Positions 25,703 through 39,597 of a stretch of 64,000 bases of DNA are shown piece after piece. Both the position numbers and the translations under genes were made by a program. Each line of letters starts with the position of its first letter. The first letter of the stretch is position 1. Source of the DNA: an uncultured Clostridia bacterium. GTDB taxonomy: Bacteria > Bacillota > Clostridia > UBA1381. The notes below the pieces were generated by a model, which saw only the letters and a list, made by a program, of their open reading frames with translations, did not search any database and was not told the origin of the DNA. The stretch lies in contig CAKSDE010000003.1 of assembly GCA_934444735.1 (NCBI GenBank), positions 1-64,000 on the forward strand, in the 5' to 3' direction.

Positions 25703-28198
25703 ATGTCTAACAAGAAAACAAAAAGCAAAGCAAAAAAAAGCCAAGCTAAGAAAAATACGAAAAAATCCTCCGATACCGCTTTCATAAGCGCCGTTATACT
25801 GACCTTTCTGTCGCTGATTTTTTCGGTATTCTGCTATTTTCCGCCCAGCGCTACCGGCGTCATAGGCGATATTTTGCATACAAAAATCCTTCTCGGACTT
25901 TTTTCGGGTACAATGTATCTGATTCCGATTATCTTAATCGGTCTTACTGTTTATATTTTTAAATTTAAAGACCTTAACCGAATGTTAAAAAAGGCGGCGC
26001 TGTCCTTTGCCGAGCTTATTCTCTGCGGTGCCCTGATCCAGCTTTTCTCATCGCAGGATATGATGTACTCCGAGCTTTACGATAACGGCATGATGCTTTC
26101 GGGAGGCGGTGTTTTGGGCGGTACTCTCGGTTTATCGCTCTACAAGCTCTTCGGTACCGCCGCATCGGTCATTATAGTGATTTTTGCAATGTTTTTCACG
26201 TTAAGTATCCTATTTAAGGTTTCGTTTGTCGGTATATTCAAATCGCTTATAAGCGGACTAAAAGAGGAAATTTCCGACCTATCGGTTCCCGAAAGACTTA
26301 CCGAATCCGAAAAAGTTACCGAGCCGAAACTTAGTTCAAAAAAAGAGCGTCAAATAAAGAAAAAGCCGAAAAATGCATCCGATCTTGATTTTGAGATTGA
26401 TGATAAATCAGATACTCAGCAAAAAACGGAAAAACCGAAAAAGACCGACAGTGAGCAAAACGATGATGCCGCGGTTGTATCGGAGGAAGAACTGCAAAAG
26501 CGCATAGAACGCTTAATTTACGAAAATACCGATACACCGGCTGAAATCCCCGCAAAAAGCGATACATCTTCCGAAAATACCGAAAAAAATGATGAAGATG
26601 CCGGGAAAATTTCGGAAAAACCTACCAAGAAAAAAGAAACGCCCGAGCGTGCGGATCCCGTAACCACAGAGGAAAAGGAAAAAATCAATAAAGAGATAGA
26701 TTCAGCAATCGACGTACCTGTAAAAGAATACGAATTTCCCTCAATAAATCTTTTGCAGCGTGCAAAAGTTCCTTCCGCTGATAAACGCCGCGAAATGTCC
26801 GAAACGGCAAAAAAGCTTATGGACATTTTAAAGAACTTCGGTGTGGACGCAAAGCTCCAGCAGGTTACGCAAGGTCCTACCGTTACGCGCTACGAAATAC
26901 AGCCGAGTACCGGTATAAAGCTTTCCAAAATAACCGGGCTTGCTGATGATATTGCACTGAATCTTGCCGTTCCGACCGTTCTTGTCGCACCCGTTCCGGG
27001 CAAAGCCGCAGTCGGCATAGAAGTTCCGAACGCAAGCGTAAACACAGTGTCCGTGCGCGAGCTTTTGGAAAGTGACGAATACAAAAACGGCAAATCCAAG
27101 CTTACCGTCGCGTTCGGAAAGGACATCGGCGGCAAGGTGGTTGTCGGAGATATTGCAAAAATGCCGCACGTGCTTATCGCCGGTTCTACAGGTTCAGGTA
27201 AGAGTGTGTGCATAAACACGCTGATTGTAAGCATTTTGTATAAAGCAAAGCCGGACGAGGTAAAGCTCATAATGGTTGACCCGAAGGTGGTTGAGCTTAG
27301 TGTGTATAACGGTATTCCGCATCTTTTAATCCCGGTCGTTACCGATCCGAAACGCGCGGCAGGCGCTCTTAACTGGGCAGTCGGTGAAATGATGCGCCGC
27401 TACTCCCTCTTTGCGCAGACCGCAACAAGAAATCTTGAAGGCTACAATACTCTGATGGAAAAGCAGGGCGGAGAAAAAATACCGCAAATTGTCATCATTA
27501 TAGACGAGCTTGCCGACCTTATGATGGTCGCGGCAAAAGAAGTCGAAGAGTATATCTGCCGTTTGGCACAGCTTGCACGTGCTGCCGGAATACACCTTGT
27601 TATCGCCACCCAAAGACCGTCTGTTGACGTCATCACGGGACTTATAAAAGCAAACGTCCCGAGCCGTATCGCGTTTGCGGTATCGAGCCAGACAGACAGC
27701 CGTACAATACTCGATAAAGGCGGTGCAGAAAAGCTTTTGGGGCGCGGCGATATGCTTTATCACCCGGCAGGTTTAAGCAATGCAAAGCGTGTTCAGGGTG
27801 CATTCGTTTCGGACGACGAAATTTCGGCAATCACTGAATTTTTAAAAGCCAACAATGATGATTCGCATTACTCCGAGGATCTTGCGGAGCACATAGATAA
27901 CTGCGCAAACGGCGAATACGGAGTAACAAAAGATGAAGATAAAGACGACGGTGACGAGCTTCTGCCCGAGGCAATAGACCTTGCGCTTGAGTTGGGGCAG
28001 ATTTCAACGGCAATGATTCAGCGCAGATTAAAGGTAGGATATGCCCGTGCAGGCAGAATCATTGATCAGATGGAAATGCGCGGGCTTATAAGCGGTGCAA
28101 ACGGCTCAAAACCGCGTGAAGTATACAGAAACAGAATACTCTCCTCGGGGAATGATTCCATAATACCCGAAGAGGCTTTTGATGAGGAACAAGAATGA
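25703..28198 (+). CDS. ftsK: FtsK/SpoIIIE DNA translocase
   Basis: The 831-residue protein has a Lys-rich start, four transmembrane helices (about 30-190), a charged low-complexity linker (about 195-340), and the RecA-like motor. The Walker A motif GSTGSGKS lies near 494-501 and Walker B near [13 protein letters not shown]. The winged-helix gamma domain follows at about 760-815 ([21 protein letters not shown]). It pumps DNA through the division or sporulation septum; FtsK and SpoIIIE cannot be told apart by sequence alone. A -10 box TATAAT is at 25633-25638 with a poor -35 region. It overlaps the next gene by four bases. Confidence 0.93.
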   Translation: MSNKKTKSKAKKSQAKKNTKKSSDTAFISAVILTFLSLIFSVFCYFPPSATGVIGDILHTKILLGLFSGTMYLIPIILIGLTVYIFKFKDLNRMLKKAALSFAELILCGALIQLFSSQDMMYSELYDNGMMLSGGGVLGGTLGLSLYKLFGTAASVIIVIFAMFFTLSILFKVSFVGIFKSLISGLKEEISDLSVPERLTESEKVTEPKLSSKKERQIKKKPKNASDLDFEIDDKSDTQQKTEKPKKTDSEQNDDAAVVSEEELQKRIERLIYENTDTPAEIPAKSDTSSENTEKNDEDAGKISEKPTKKKETPERADPVTTEEKEKINKEIDSAIDVPVKEYEFPSINLLQRAKVPSADKRREMSETAKKLMDILKNFGVDAKLQQVTQGPTVTRYEIQPSTGIKLSKITGLADDIALNLAVPTVLVAPVPGKAAVGIEVPNASVNTVSVRELLESDEYKNGKSKLTVAFGKDIGGKVVVGDIAKMPHVLIAGSTGSGKSVCINTLIVSILYKAKPDEVKLIMVDPKVVELSVYNGIPHLLIPVVTDPKRAAGALNWAVGEMMRRYSLFAQTATRNLEGYNTLMEKQGGEKIPQIVIIIDELADLMMVAAKEVEEYICRLAQLARAAGIHLVIATQRPSVDVITGLIKANVPSRIAFAVSSQTDSRTILDKGGAEKLLGRGDMLYHPAGLSNAKRVQGAFVSDDEISAITEFLKANNDDSHYSEDLAEHIDNCANGEYGVTKDEDKDDGDELLPEAIDLALELGQISTAMIQRRLKVGYARAGRIIDQMEMRGLISGANGSKPREVYRNRILSSGNDSIIPEEAFDEEQE

Positions 28199-30090
28199 AA
28201 AATGACTTTTTACCCATATCCCGTGCCGATATGCAGATGCGCGGCTGGCGTGAGCTGGATTTTCTCTATATTGTGGGGGACGCATATGTTGATCACCCGA
28301 GTTTCGGTCATGCAATAATCTCGCGTGTTCTCGAAAGTCACGGCTACAAAGTCGGGATAGTAGCACTTCCAGACTGGAAAAGCACTACCGACTTTAAGCG
28401 TCTGGGGAAACCCAAGCTCGGCGTTCTGGTTTCCGCCGGAAATATCGACAGCATGGTTAATCACTACACAGCCGGAAAAAAGCGCAGGAGCGATGACGCA
28501 TATTGCCCGGGAAATAGGTCGGGGCAGCGTCCCGACAGAGCAACCATTGTCTACTGCAACCGTATTCGTGAGGCATTCGGTGATATACCTATATTAATAG
28601 GCGGCGTTGAGGCAAGTCTCAGGCGCTTTACTCATTATGACTACTGGGACGACAAGCTCAGGCGTTCAATCCTTTTCGACAGCCGCGCCGACATTTTAAT
28701 GTACGGCATGGGCGAAAAACAGATTGTTATTTTGGCAGATCGTCTTAAAGCAGGCGAAAATGTACACGACATAAGAGATGTCCCCGGGACGTGCTATATT
28801 TCGGACAATGCGGATATTGAAAATTCTGTTGAGATTCCGTCATTTGAAGAATGCGTCGAATCGAAAAGAGCGTATGCGGATTCCTGCCGTATACAGTATT
28901 TTGAGCAGAATCCGTTTTTGGGAAAAACTCTTGTGCAAAAGCACGGCAATAAATACCTTGTGCAGAATCCGCCGATGCCGCCTCTTTCCCGAAAAGAGCT
29001 TGACGAGGTTTATTCTCTTCCCTTTATAAAGGACTATCACCCGTCATACGAGGAATTTGGCGGCATTGAAGCTATAAAAGAAATCAAATTCAGCATAGCC
29101 AGTTCAAGAGGGTGTTTCGGCAGCTGTAATTTCTGCGCACTCGCCTTTCATCAGGGACGTATCGTCACATCAAGAAGTCAGCAATCGATAATCGAAGAGG
29201 CAAAAAATATGGTTAAAGATCCCGACTTCAAGGGTTATATCCACGATGTCGGCGGCCCTACCGCAAATTTCAGGGCGCCTGCCTGTGACAAGCAATTAAA
29301 AAGCGGTGCCTGCAAAAATAAGCAATGCCTTTTCCCCGCACCATGCAAAAATATGAAGATTGACCACAGCGAATATCTCTCGCTGCTGCGAAAGCTGCGC
29401 GGAATTGAGGGTGTGAAAAAAGTATTTATCCGTTCGGGTATACGCTTTGATTATCTGATTAACGACAAAAATGACGAGTTTTTCTATGAATTGTGTAAAT
29501 ATCACGTAAGCGGTCAGCTGAAGGTCGCACCCGAGCATATCTCGGATAACGTTCTAAAGCACATGGGAAAGCCGTCAAACAGCGTTTACAATCGCTTTTC
29601 GGATAAATTCTATAAGATAAATCAAAAAATCGGCAAAAAGCAGTATCTTGTACCCTATCTCATGTCGAGCCACCCGGGAAGTACGATTCATGACGCAATA
29701 GCTCTTGCGCTTTATTTAAAAGAGCATAACATAAATCCGCAGCAGGTTCAGGATTTTTACCCCACACCGGGAACTATCTCAACCTGTATGTTCTATACCG
29801 GGTTAAACCCGTTTACTATGGAAAAAGTATATGTTCCGAATACACCGAAAGAAAAGGCAATGCAGCGCGCACTGCTCCAGTTCAGGAATCCGGATAATTA
29901 TAAATTGGTATATGATGCGCTCGTATCGGCAGGAAGAGAAGATTTAATCGGCTTTTCAAAAAACTGCCTGATACGTCCGAAAAATAACAGGAGGTCTGAT
30001 AATAATGGCAAAGATTTTAAACGGAAAAGAAGTGTCGCAGCGAATCAAGGACGAACTCAAGGAAGAAGTAAAAAAACTAAAAAACGATAA
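28195..30090 (+). CDS. YgiQ-family radical SAM protein
   Basis: The 631-residue protein has an N-terminal UPF0313 domain ([33 protein letters not shown]). The radical SAM core follows with the cluster cysteines C307, C311 and C314 in [13 protein letters not shown] further segment has [14 protein letters not shown], and the C-terminal extension is basic. The reaction catalysed by YgiQ proteins is unknown. Its ATG overlaps the ftsK stop, and its last 86 bases overlap folD, so the four genes ftsK-ygiQ-folD-galK form one transcription unit. Confidence 0.9.
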   Translation: MKNDFLPISRADMQMRGWRELDFLYIVGDAYVDHPSFGHAIISRVLESHGYKVGIVALPDWKSTTDFKRLGKPKLGVLVSAGNIDSMVNHYTAGKKRRSDDAYCPGNRSGQRPDRATIVYCNRIREAFGDIPILIGGVEASLRRFTHYDYWDDKLRRSILFDSRADILMYGMGEKQIVILADRLKAGENVHDIRDVPGTCYISDNADIENSVEIPSFEECVESKRAYADSCRIQYFEQNPFLGKTLVQKHGNKYLVQNPPMPPLSRKELDEVYSLPFIKDYHPSYEEFGGIEAIKEIKFSIASSRGCFGSCNFCALAFHQGRIVTSRSQQSIIEEAKNMVKDPDFKGYIHDVGGPTANFRAPACDKQLKSGACKNKQCLFPAPCKNMKIDHSEYLSLLRKLRGIEGVKKVFIRSGIRFDYLINDKNDEFFYELCKYHVSGQLKVAPEHISDNVLKHMGKPSNSVYNRFSDKFYKINQKIGKKQYLVPYLMSSHPGSTIHDAIALALYLKEHNINPQQVQDFYPTPGTISTCMFYTGLNPFTMEKVYVPNTPKEKAMQRALLQFRNPDNYKLVYDALVSAGREDLIGFSKNCLIRPKNNRRSDNNGKDFKRKRSVAANQGRTQGRSKKTKKR

Positions 30091-30850
30091 TATCTTCCCC
30101 GGTTTGGCGGTAATTATCGTAGGAGATGATCCTGCAAGCAGAGTATATGTAAACTCGAAAAAGAAGGCTTGCGAGGAAATAGGAATCTATTCCCAAGAAT
30201 ACGCACTCCCGGAAAATACCACCCAAGATGAGCTCTTGGAGCTTGTTGAAAAACTAAACGGCGACACAAAAATAAACGGTATATTGGTTCAGCTGCCGCT
30301 GCCTTCTCATATTGACGAAGAGGCCGTTATAAACGCAATATCACCCAAAAAGGACGTGGACGCATTCCACCCGGTCAACGTCGGCAAAATAATGATCGGC
30401 AACTACGATTTTCTCCCCTGCACACCTGCGGGAGTTATGGAGCTTATTAAAGAATCGGGCATCGATATTTCAGGCAAAGAATGTGTTGTTGTCGGCAGAA
30501 GCAATATAGTCGGCAAACCCCAGGCAATGCTTTTGCTGCATCAAAACGGTACGGTTACAATCTGTCACTCGCGCACTAAGGATCTTGCGGAAAAAACCAA
30601 AAATGCCGATATTCTTATCGCCGCAGTCGGAAAACCCAATTTTATAACCGGCGATATGATAAAAGAGGGCGCAGTTGTAATCGATGTCGGAATCAACCGA
30701 ATCGCTCCGAAAAAGCTGGTCGGCGATGTCGATTTTGAATCCGCCGAAAAGAAAGCCTCGGCAATCACTCCCGTCCCCGGCGGCGTGGGTCCCATGACCA
30801 TCGCAATGCTTATGAAAAACACAGTCAAAGCTGCAATTATACAAAAATAA
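30005..30850 (+). CDS. folD: Methylene-THF dehydrogenase/cyclohydrolase FolD
   Basis: The 281-residue bifunctional enzyme interconverts 5,10-methylene- and 10-formyl-THF. Marks are [20 protein letters not shown] with the catalytic Lys, [21 protein letters not shown], the NADP-binding [11 protein letters not shown], and [15 protein letters not shown] near the end. AGGAGG sits in the coding end of the YgiQ gene at the right spacing for this ATG. It supplies the folate cofactor pool used by ThyX in the same window. Confidence 0.95.
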   Translation: MAKILNGKEVSQRIKDELKEEVKKLKNDNIFPGLAVIIVGDDPASRVYVNSKKKACEEIGIYSQEYALPENTTQDELLELVEKLNGDTKINGILVQLPLPSHIDEEAVINAISPKKDVDAFHPVNVGKIMIGNYDFLPCTPAGVMELIKESGIDISGKECVVVGRSNIVGKPQAMLLLHQNGTVTICHSRTKDLAEKTKNADILIAAVGKPNFITGDMIKEGAVVIDVGINRIAPKKLVGDVDFESAEKKASAITPVPGGVGPMTIAMLMKNTVKAAIIQK

Positions 30851-30874
30851 AGTAATACGAAAGGAACAGAAAAA

Positions 30875-32155
30875 ATGGAAATTTTAAAATTAAAGGAAAA
30901 TATCACAAACGGTGCATTTGAGGAAAAAATCAAATTTATGTATTCATGCACCGAAACAAAAAAATACAACGACAGATTTATTGAGGTCATCGACGGTCTG
31001 GAGGAAAACTTCGGCAAAAAAGAAGATGTTCGTATCTTCTCCGCTCCCGGAAGAACCGAGATCGGTGGAAACCACACCGACCATCAGCACGGCTGCGTTC
31101 TTGCGGCAAGTCTTAATCTCGATGTTATCGGCGCTGTTTCTTTAAACGGAACAGATACGATAAGAATCAAATCCAAGGGCTATCCGCTCGACGAGGTCAA
31201 TATAAACGAGCTTGAACCCGACAAGGCAGAATATGATAAAGCAAAGGCGCTCATTCGCGGTATTGTTAAAAAGTTCACCGATATGGGATATACCGTAAAA
31301 GGCTTTGACGCATACACCGTATCAAACGTATTAAAAGGCTCGGGAATGAGCTCATCTGCCGCTTTTGAAGTTTTGGTCGGCACTATTATAAACGGACTTT
31401 TCTGCAACAACGAGGTGGACGCCGTAGAAATAGCGAAAATCGGACAGTTTGCGGAAAACGTATATTTCGGCAAGCCCAGCGGACTTATGGATCAGATGGC
31501 GTCCTCTGTCGGTGCTGTTGTTTCGATTGACTTTAAAGATACCGAAAAGCCGGTTGTAAAGAAAGTGGATTTCGATTTTACAAAGACAGGATATTCGCTC
31601 TGCATAATCGATTCGGGCGCCGATCACGCCGATCTGACTTCGGAATATGCGGATATTACCATAGAAATGCGCACCGTTTCCAACTTCTTCGGCAAAGACT
31701 ATCTAAGAGAAGTGGAAAAATCGGAATTTATGGCTCGTCTGTCAGATTTGAGAGCCGCTTTAAAAAATGACCGTGCCGTAATCCGTGCACTGCACTATTT
31801 TAATGATTCCGAAAGAGCCAATGAAGAGGTGACCGCTCTTAAAAACAACGATTTTGAAGCATTTTTAAAGATTATCAAAAAATCGGGGTATTCTTCATAT
31901 ATGTACCTGCAAAATGTCTTTGCGGCAAGTATGCCGAAAGATCAGGCAGTATCACTCACGCTCGCACTGTGCGATGAATTTTTGGGTGAGCGCGGAGCAT
32001 ACCGTGTACACGGCGGCGGCTTTGCCGGAACCGTTCAGGCATTTGTCCCGAATGATCAGCTCGCTGAATTTAAAGCCAAAATCGAGGCTGTTTTAGGCGA
32101 TGGAATGTGCCACGTATTGGCAATCCGTCCGATAGGCGGCTGCGAGCTTAAATAA
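30875..32155 (+). CDS. galK: Galactokinase
   Basis: The 426-residue GHMP kinase phosphorylates galactose. It has the galactokinase signature around GRTEIGGNHTDHQHG, the GHMP ATP loop LKGSGMSSSAAFE, and the C-terminal RVHGGGFAGTVQAF. It is somewhat longer at the N-terminus (about 45 residues before the signature) than Escherichia coli GalK. It ends the ftsK operon with a terminator. galM is far away at 3.4-4.5 kb, and galT and galE are not in the window. Confidence 0.9.
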   Translation: MEILKLKENITNGAFEEKIKFMYSCTETKKYNDRFIEVIDGLEENFGKKEDVRIFSAPGRTEIGGNHTDHQHGCVLAASLNLDVIGAVSLNGTDTIRIKSKGYPLDEVNINELEPDKAEYDKAKALIRGIVKKFTDMGYTVKGFDAYTVSNVLKGSGMSSSAAFEVLVGTIINGLFCNNEVDAVEIAKIGQFAENVYFGKPSGLMDQMASSVGAVVSIDFKDTEKPVVKKVDFDFTKTGYSLCIIDSGADHADLTSEYADITIEMRTVSNFFGKDYLREVEKSEFMARLSDLRAALKNDRAVIRALHYFNDSERANEEVTALKNNDFEAFLKIIKKSGYSSYMYLQNVFAASMPKDQAVSLTLALCDEFLGERGAYRVHGGGFAGTVQAFVPNDQLAEFKAKIEAVLGDGMCHVLAIRPIGGCELK

Positions 32156-32174
32156 TATTACATAGCATTTACAT

Positions 32175-32225
32175 AGCCGGTGTAATTTGTAACATTTATT
32201 ACATATTATGCCGGCTTTTATTTTT
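32175..32225 (+). terminator. Terminator of the ftsK-galK operon
   Basis: AGCCGG (32175-32180) pairs with CCGGCT (32211-32216). The arm between them contains GTAATTTGTAAC facing ATTACAT, and TTTATTTTTC follows. Confidence 0.7.
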
Positions 32226-32334
32226 CTGCCTTAACTCTTATATGACATTCTTTTCCCTTATTTTACAGATAACCTCCGTAATTTTGGAATTGTTACAAAA
32301 TTATTGCGTTTAGAATAATGTCATGTTACTTATA

Positions 32335-32363
32335 TTGACATATTGTACCTTTAATGCTATAAT
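32335..32363 (+). promoter_or_regulatory. Perfect consensus promoter of the SLH gene
   Basis: TTGACA (32335-32340) and TATAAT (32358-32363) are 17 bp apart, with TGC directly before the -10 box (extended -10). This predicts strong transcription starting near 32370. Confidence 0.88.
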
Positions 32364-32369
32364 TAAGTC

Positions 32370-32587
32370 GAAGCTATCGTGAATATATACAAATAATTGC
32401 AATTTGCAAAAGCAAGTAATTCCGCACATATTCAGTTGCGTATATATATTTTAAGAGCAAAAGGTTATTCACGGTTATCAAGATATCGGGCAAAGATAAC
32501 ATATTTGCCTAAGAAAATATATAGGTAATTGTAAAACTAACATTTTCCAATTACCTATAAGAAAATATAAAAAAGGAGAGATATATC
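32370..32587 (+). promoter_or_regulatory. Long structured 5' leader of the SLH gene
   Basis: About 218 nt lie between the predicted start and the ATG. CGTGAATA (32378-32385) can pair with TATTCACG (32466-32473), while the overlapping AATATATAC can pair with GTATATATATT (32440-32450). These are alternatives. A further hairpin GGGCAAA/TTTGCCT spans 32488-32510, with GTTATC/GATAAC as a competing pair. The leader ends with the palindrome at 32521-32558 and AAAGGAGAG. Confidence 0.45.
32521..32558. repeat. TAGGTAATTG palindrome, copy 1
   Basis: ATAGGTAATTG and CAATTACCTAT form an 11-bp stem around a TAAAACTAACATTTTC loop. Related units lie at 39992-40024, 40212-40247 and 42366-42408. This one is in the untranslated leader 30 bases before the start codon. 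Confidence 0.7.
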
Positions 32588-35569
32588 ATGAAGAAAAAAT
32601 TACTTTCGGCAATGATTTCAACAGCTATGCTTTTTTCCGCGTCGGGCGCCGTAATTCCTCAAAACGTGCTTGCCGACTCTTATCTTGCAACCGCACAGCA
32701 GGCGGTCGGAACTCTTATTTATCCCGGGGAACTCATCAATTTTTCCGATACCGCAACCGTAAAATATCAGCTTACAGAGGATAATACCGTATCTGAAAAT
32801 ATAGGTTCACGAATATATTTTGTTCCATCGACCGTTGACGGCTTAAAAACCGACAATGCAGCTCTTTATTGCTGGAGAGTCGTATCCGACACACTTTCTG
32901 CGGAAAGCGGAAAGAGAACCGAAATAACACTTGAGCCTATCTACATAACCTACGATTCCGAAAAAGCACAGGTTTCGGCATTGCAAAACACAAAATCGGT
33001 AGATGTAAAACTGATGCAAGGCTATATGTTAAATTCTTCATCGGATAAAATATCCAATATCACCGCTGACAGCTTCACCTATACTCCCGATTCGCAAACT
33101 GTTGCAAGTGCTGCGGCAGGGGATATAAAAGAGCTTGCGCTTGATGCAGAGATCACAAAAGAAACCCCGACTCTTTCGCTTTCATATAAGCAGGACGGAT
33201 CGGAAAATTCGCAGGAATGCGGCGAAGAAATATATATCTGCCCGCCGACCGACACACAGTCAAAATCCATACAGTTTGATCTGGCGCAGAAATTCCAAAA
33301 CGCTGCAACACCGTATGCTGTTACGTGGAGTATTAATGATGACGTCAAAAACGCCAACCTTGACAATAACGGCAAGCTGACAATCACAAAATTCTCCGAG
33401 GGCGATATATTGACAGTTACCGCAACGGCAGGAAAAGCTAATATTTCCGTAAAAGTGCACGTAGCGCACCAATTCGGCGAGTGGACTCAAACACTCGCAC
33501 CGACTCTTACCGCAGTCGGCAAGGAGGCACGCACTTGTTCGGTATGTAATCACAAGGAGGAACGCGAGGTTTCGCAGCTTAACGATACTAAAGGTCCTAA
33601 AGGCGAAATCAAGGTAAATAACGATACATGGACAGAGCTTGTTTCAAATATTGATTTTACGCGTAAATATTATACGGCAACAGTTTCTATAACAGCTACA
33701 GACGATAGCGGAGTAAAGGATATTTCCTACTATGTATCGGATAAAGCGCTCTCATCGGAGGAACTCAAATCCGTTACGGCATGGACCTCCGGCAGCACCT
33801 TTACCATTTCAACCTCACAGAATGCGGTAGTATATGCAAAGCTCACCGATAACAAGGATAATGTATCTTATATATCGTCAAACGGCTTTATCGTTGATAC
33901 AAGCGCTGCAACAGGAAAAATCACGGCAAACGGTACCGATTTTTCAACGCTTGCTCAAAATATAGAATTTAACCAGTTAACAAAGAATATAACTTTTACG
34001 GTATCTGCCGATAATGCAAAGAGCGTATCGTATTACGTTTCGGACTCGGCTCTTACGGAAAGTCAGCTGGATAATCTCGCAGACTGGACTCAAGGCGCAG
34101 GCGCAACGGTTACACGCGACGGCAAAGCGGTTATTTACGCAAAATTAACCGCTCATACCGATAAATCCACGTACATCTCATCAACAGGCTTTGTAATCGA
34201 TAATACCGCACCTGTAATCAGCGGAATCGAAAACGGCAAGACCTATTACGGTGAGCAGAAGTTCTCTGTTACCGATGCAAATCTTGCAAAGGTATTGATA
34301 AACAACACCGAAGCAACCCCTGTTGAGAACGTATACACACTGAGTGCTGCACAAACTACCGTATATGTAATAACAGCCACCGACAAGCTCGGCAATACCA
34401 CAACCTACAATGTTACCGTTCAGCCGCAGCCATTATCGACAACGAATAAGATACTCGGTATAACCGAAGGCGGAACATACAAAAAGGGTAATACCATAAT
34501 ATTCTCGGCAGAGGGTGACGGCATGAACAATACTTCACCGAAAGACGGTGATATAAGATATCTGCCGTACAGCTATACAACTGACACTACTTATAGCTTT
34601 ACATCTTCATCATACACGCAGATAATATCGACATCAAAAATGTCAAGCGGTTCCAATACCCTTTCTGTACTCTTTAAAATGCAGCAGTATAAATCCGGAA
34701 CCGGTTGGGTAGATACAAGCTATACAGATACAAAATCGGTAAGCTTTATACTCGAAAACCGTCAGGAAATTGAAAACAAGCGCGGAACGGCAATGGCTTC
34801 ATTCTATAAGATTGAATTTGATACCGACGGCGGCAGCAAGGTAAATTATGTATTGGTAAACAGATTAAAAACTCTGAACCCGCCGATCGCACCGACTAAA
34901 GTCGGCTATACTTTCGCAGGCTGGTATACATCAAGCTCGCTTAAAACGAAATATGATTTTTCACAAAGAGTAACCAAAAGCATGACGCTTTATGCTAAGT
35001 GGGAAAAATCCTCCGAAAATGACAATCCGTTCAATGATGTATCAAAAGACGCTTGGTATTACGACAATATCGCATATGTATATGCATCAGGCTTGATGAA
35101 CGGCACGGGAGACGCTGAATTTTCACCCGAGATGCCGACAACAAGAGGCATGATTGTTACAATCCTTTACAGACTCGAGGGTGAGCCGAAATTCACAAAC
35201 TCATACTTTGAAGATGTAAGCTCGGATGCATATTATTATAAAGCTGTTTTGTGGGCAAAGGCAAATAACATCGTAAACGGGACCTCCGCAACGACCTTCT
35301 CCCCGAACAGCGAAATAACACGCGAACAGCTCATGACAATACTTTACAGATATGCACAGTTCAAGGATTATGATTTATCCAAAATGGCAGCTCTAAGCGA
35401 CTATACAGATGCAGATCAGGTATCGTATTATGCAGCGGACGCTTTCAGATGGGCAATTGCAACAAACCTTGCAACAGGCAGAACAAACTCAACTCTTGCA
35501 CCAAAAGCATCGGCTACACGTGCAGAGGTTGCCTCGGCATTCAAAAACTTCATAGAAAATAACGACTAA
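32588..35569 (+). CDS. Secreted SLH-domain surface protein
   Basis: The 993-residue protein has a signal peptide (about 1-30, cleavage near VLA-DS). It then has a unique N-terminal region and a Big-like fold near 225-295. A short HQFGEWTQTLAPT..CSVCNHKEE segment follows, of the type often repeated in clostridial surface proteins. There are two related Ig-like repeats (about 340-435 and 440-535, each with YYVSDxALxxxxL). Next comes a Listeria-Bacteroides repeat near 745-810 (FAGWYTSSSLKTKYDF). Three SLH motifs (about 815-993) should anchor it to pyruvylated wall polymer. Function beyond surface display is unknown. Confidence 0.85.
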   Translation: MKKKLLSAMISTAMLFSASGAVIPQNVLADSYLATAQQAVGTLIYPGELINFSDTATVKYQLTEDNTVSENIGSRIYFVPSTVDGLKTDNAALYCWRVVSDTLSAESGKRTEITLEPIYITYDSEKAQVSALQNTKSVDVKLMQGYMLNSSSDKISNITADSFTYTPDSQTVASAAAGDIKELALDAEITKETPTLSLSYKQDGSENSQECGEEIYICPPTDTQSKSIQFDLAQKFQNAATPYAVTWSINDDVKNANLDNNGKLTITKFSEGDILTVTATAGKANISVKVHVAHQFGEWTQTLAPTLTAVGKEARTCSVCNHKEEREVSQLNDTKGPKGEIKVNNDTWTELVSNIDFTRKYYTATVSITATDDSGVKDISYYVSDKALSSEELKSVTAWTSGSTFTISTSQNAVVYAKLTDNKDNVSYISSNGFIVDTSAATGKITANGTDFSTLAQNIEFNQLTKNITFTVSADNAKSVSYYVSDSALTESQLDNLADWTQGAGATVTRDGKAVIYAKLTAHTDKSTYISSTGFVIDNTAPVISGIENGKTYYGEQKFSVTDANLAKVLINNTEATPVENVYTLSAAQTTVYVITATDKLGNTTTYNVTVQPQPLSTTNKILGITEGGTYKKGNTIIFSAEGDGMNNTSPKDGDIRYLPYSYTTDTTYSFTSSSYTQIISTSKMSSGSNTLSVLFKMQQYKSGTGWVDTSYTDTKSVSFILENRQEIENKRGTAMASFYKIEFDTDGGSKVNYVLVNRLKTLNPPIAPTKVGYTFAGWYTSSSLKTKYDFSQRVTKSMTLYAKWEKSSENDNPFNDVSKDAWYYDNIAYVYASGLMNGTGDAEFSPEMPTTRGMIVTILYRLEGEPKFTNSYFEDVSSDAYYYKAVLWAKANNIVNGTSATTFSPNSEITREQLMTILYRYAQFKDYDLSKMAALSDYTDADQVSYYAADAFRWAIATNLATGRTNSTLAPKASATRAEVASAFKNFIENND

Positions 35570-35600
35570 AATAAATCGCTCGTGATTTCGAAATCGGAGA

Positions 35601-35633
35601 AAAAGCGGCAGCACAAATTTGCTGCCGCTTTTT
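35601..35633. terminator. Bidirectional terminator, SLH gene and glycosyltransferase
   Basis: AAAAGCGGCAGC pairs with GCTGCCGCTTTTT across an ACAAATTT loop, giving T-rich ends on both strands. Confidence 0.85.
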
Positions 35634-35638
35634 CCTGT

Positions 35639-36772
35639 TTATACATAATATTTTTTCAGCCAATCAAATTCATTTCTCTTCGGATTTTCCTGATACCAGC
35701 CCTCTTCAAAAAGCCGATGTATTCTCTGAAAATATTCCTCATACATCTTCCCCACGCGCTCCATAGAATAATTAGCCTCTGCCCATTTTCTACAATCCTC
35801 ATGCTTTATTTTATCGATATTTTTAACGGCCCAGCAAAATTCTTCAAACACACGGCACCGAAATCCCGTCACACCGTGCAGCACCGTTTCGGGAAAAGCG
35901 CCCCAATCTGTTGTAATAACCGGTGTACCGCATAGCTGCGCCTCAACATTCACACCACCGAACGGTTCTAAATAATATGTCGGCATCAATACCGCCTTAG
36001 CCTTTCCCAAAAGCTCGGCGCGCTCACTCGCCCCCACAGCAGGGTGATATACTATATGTTTTTCATTCGCCAGCTCTAAGCCCTCATTGGGATTATCAAG
36101 ACTCCCCTGCCCCACAATATAGAGCCTATTTCCCGTAGCCTTTGCTATTTGCGATGCAAGTGCAACGCCTTTTCTTTTTATAATCCTTCCGAAATACAAA
36201 AGATAGTCTTCCTTTTTATCATTATACGGAAAATCTTCAAGCTCAAAATAATTCGGTATCACTGCATCATACCAGCCGCCGTCACCCAAATTCAGCTTCC
36301 CGTAAATATAATGCATCCATGCATATGATTCAAATACTTTATTTTCCGAAAAAACTCCCTCATACCCAATTCCCGACTCAACCGTTAAAAGTCCGGTTGC
36401 GTCCGAGATCATTTTTTGGTATACCCCCATCGGACAGAGCAGAATATCTCCGTCCTTTTTTCGTTCCATTATCGCATTGATTGTATTTCTGTTAAAGGTT
36501 TCATGCGCCAAATCATGCGGATCCTGCTTAAAAAATGCAGTTGTACGGTCATATTCTCCGTATGTCTTATTAAGCACTTCTTTCGGCACGACCTCTATAA
36601 ACTCGTCACATTCCACATCTGATCCTTCTACGCCGTAGAAATACAGCGTATGACCGTAGCTTTTTATTATTTTCGCAAGCTTTATAATCTTTTGGGTGTA
36701 TGCGCAAGACATATTTTCACGATTTGTTTCCAAATGCGCCAGCCCCAAAAGATGAAAACGAAGTTTTGCCAT
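35639..36772 (-). CDS. GT4-type glycosyltransferase
   Basis: The 377-residue GT-B enzyme has the C-terminal nucleotide-sugar domain with LLYFGRIIKRKGVALA, RLYIVGQG, and the EPFGGVNVEAQLCGTPVI motif in which E-x7-E is the donor-binding pair. No membrane helix is seen. Donor and acceptor are unknown. It lies 51 bp downstream of the collagen-like gene, behind a hairpin, which makes that protein a plausible acceptor by analogy with BclA glycosylation in Bacillus. Confidence 0.82.
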   Translation of the reverse strand: MAKLRFHLLGLAHLETNRENMSCAYTQKIIKLAKIIKSYGHTLYFYGVEGSDVECDEFIEVVPKEVLNKTYGEYDRTTAFFKQDPHDLAHETFNRNTINAIMERKKDGDILLCPMGVYQKMISDATGLLTVESGIGYEGVFSENKVFESYAWMHYIYGKLNLGDGGWYDAVIPNYFELEDFPYNDKKEDYLLYFGRIIKRKGVALASQIAKATGNRLYIVGQGSLDNPNEGLELANEKHIVYHPAVGASERAELLGKAKAVLMPTYYLEPFGGVNVEAQLCGTPVITTDWGAFPETVLHGVTGFRCRVFEEFCWAVKNIDKIKHEDCRKWAEANYSMERVGKMYEEYFQRIHRLFEEGWYQENPKRNEFDWLKKYYV

Positions 36773-36790
36773 AAATTCACCTCTCTAATA

Positions 36791-36820
36791 ACAAAAGGGC
36801 ATCATAAGATGCCCTTTTGT
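36791..36820 (-). terminator. Terminator/attenuator after the collagen-like gene
   Basis: ACAAAAGGGCATC pairs with its complement and is followed on the minus strand by a short T-rich tract. The glycosyltransferase ribosome site (AGAGGTGA) begins within ten bases, so some readthrough is likely. Confidence 0.75.
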
Positions 36821-36823
36821 TCA

Positions 36824-39595
<2,772 letters not shown>

Positions 39596-39597
39596 AA

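Noticed and set aside
32481..32515. Possible c-di-GMP (GEMM) riboswitch because of GGGCAAA
   Set aside because: The second conserved arm (ACGCAAAGC) and the tetraloop receptor are absent; only a simple hairpin is supported.
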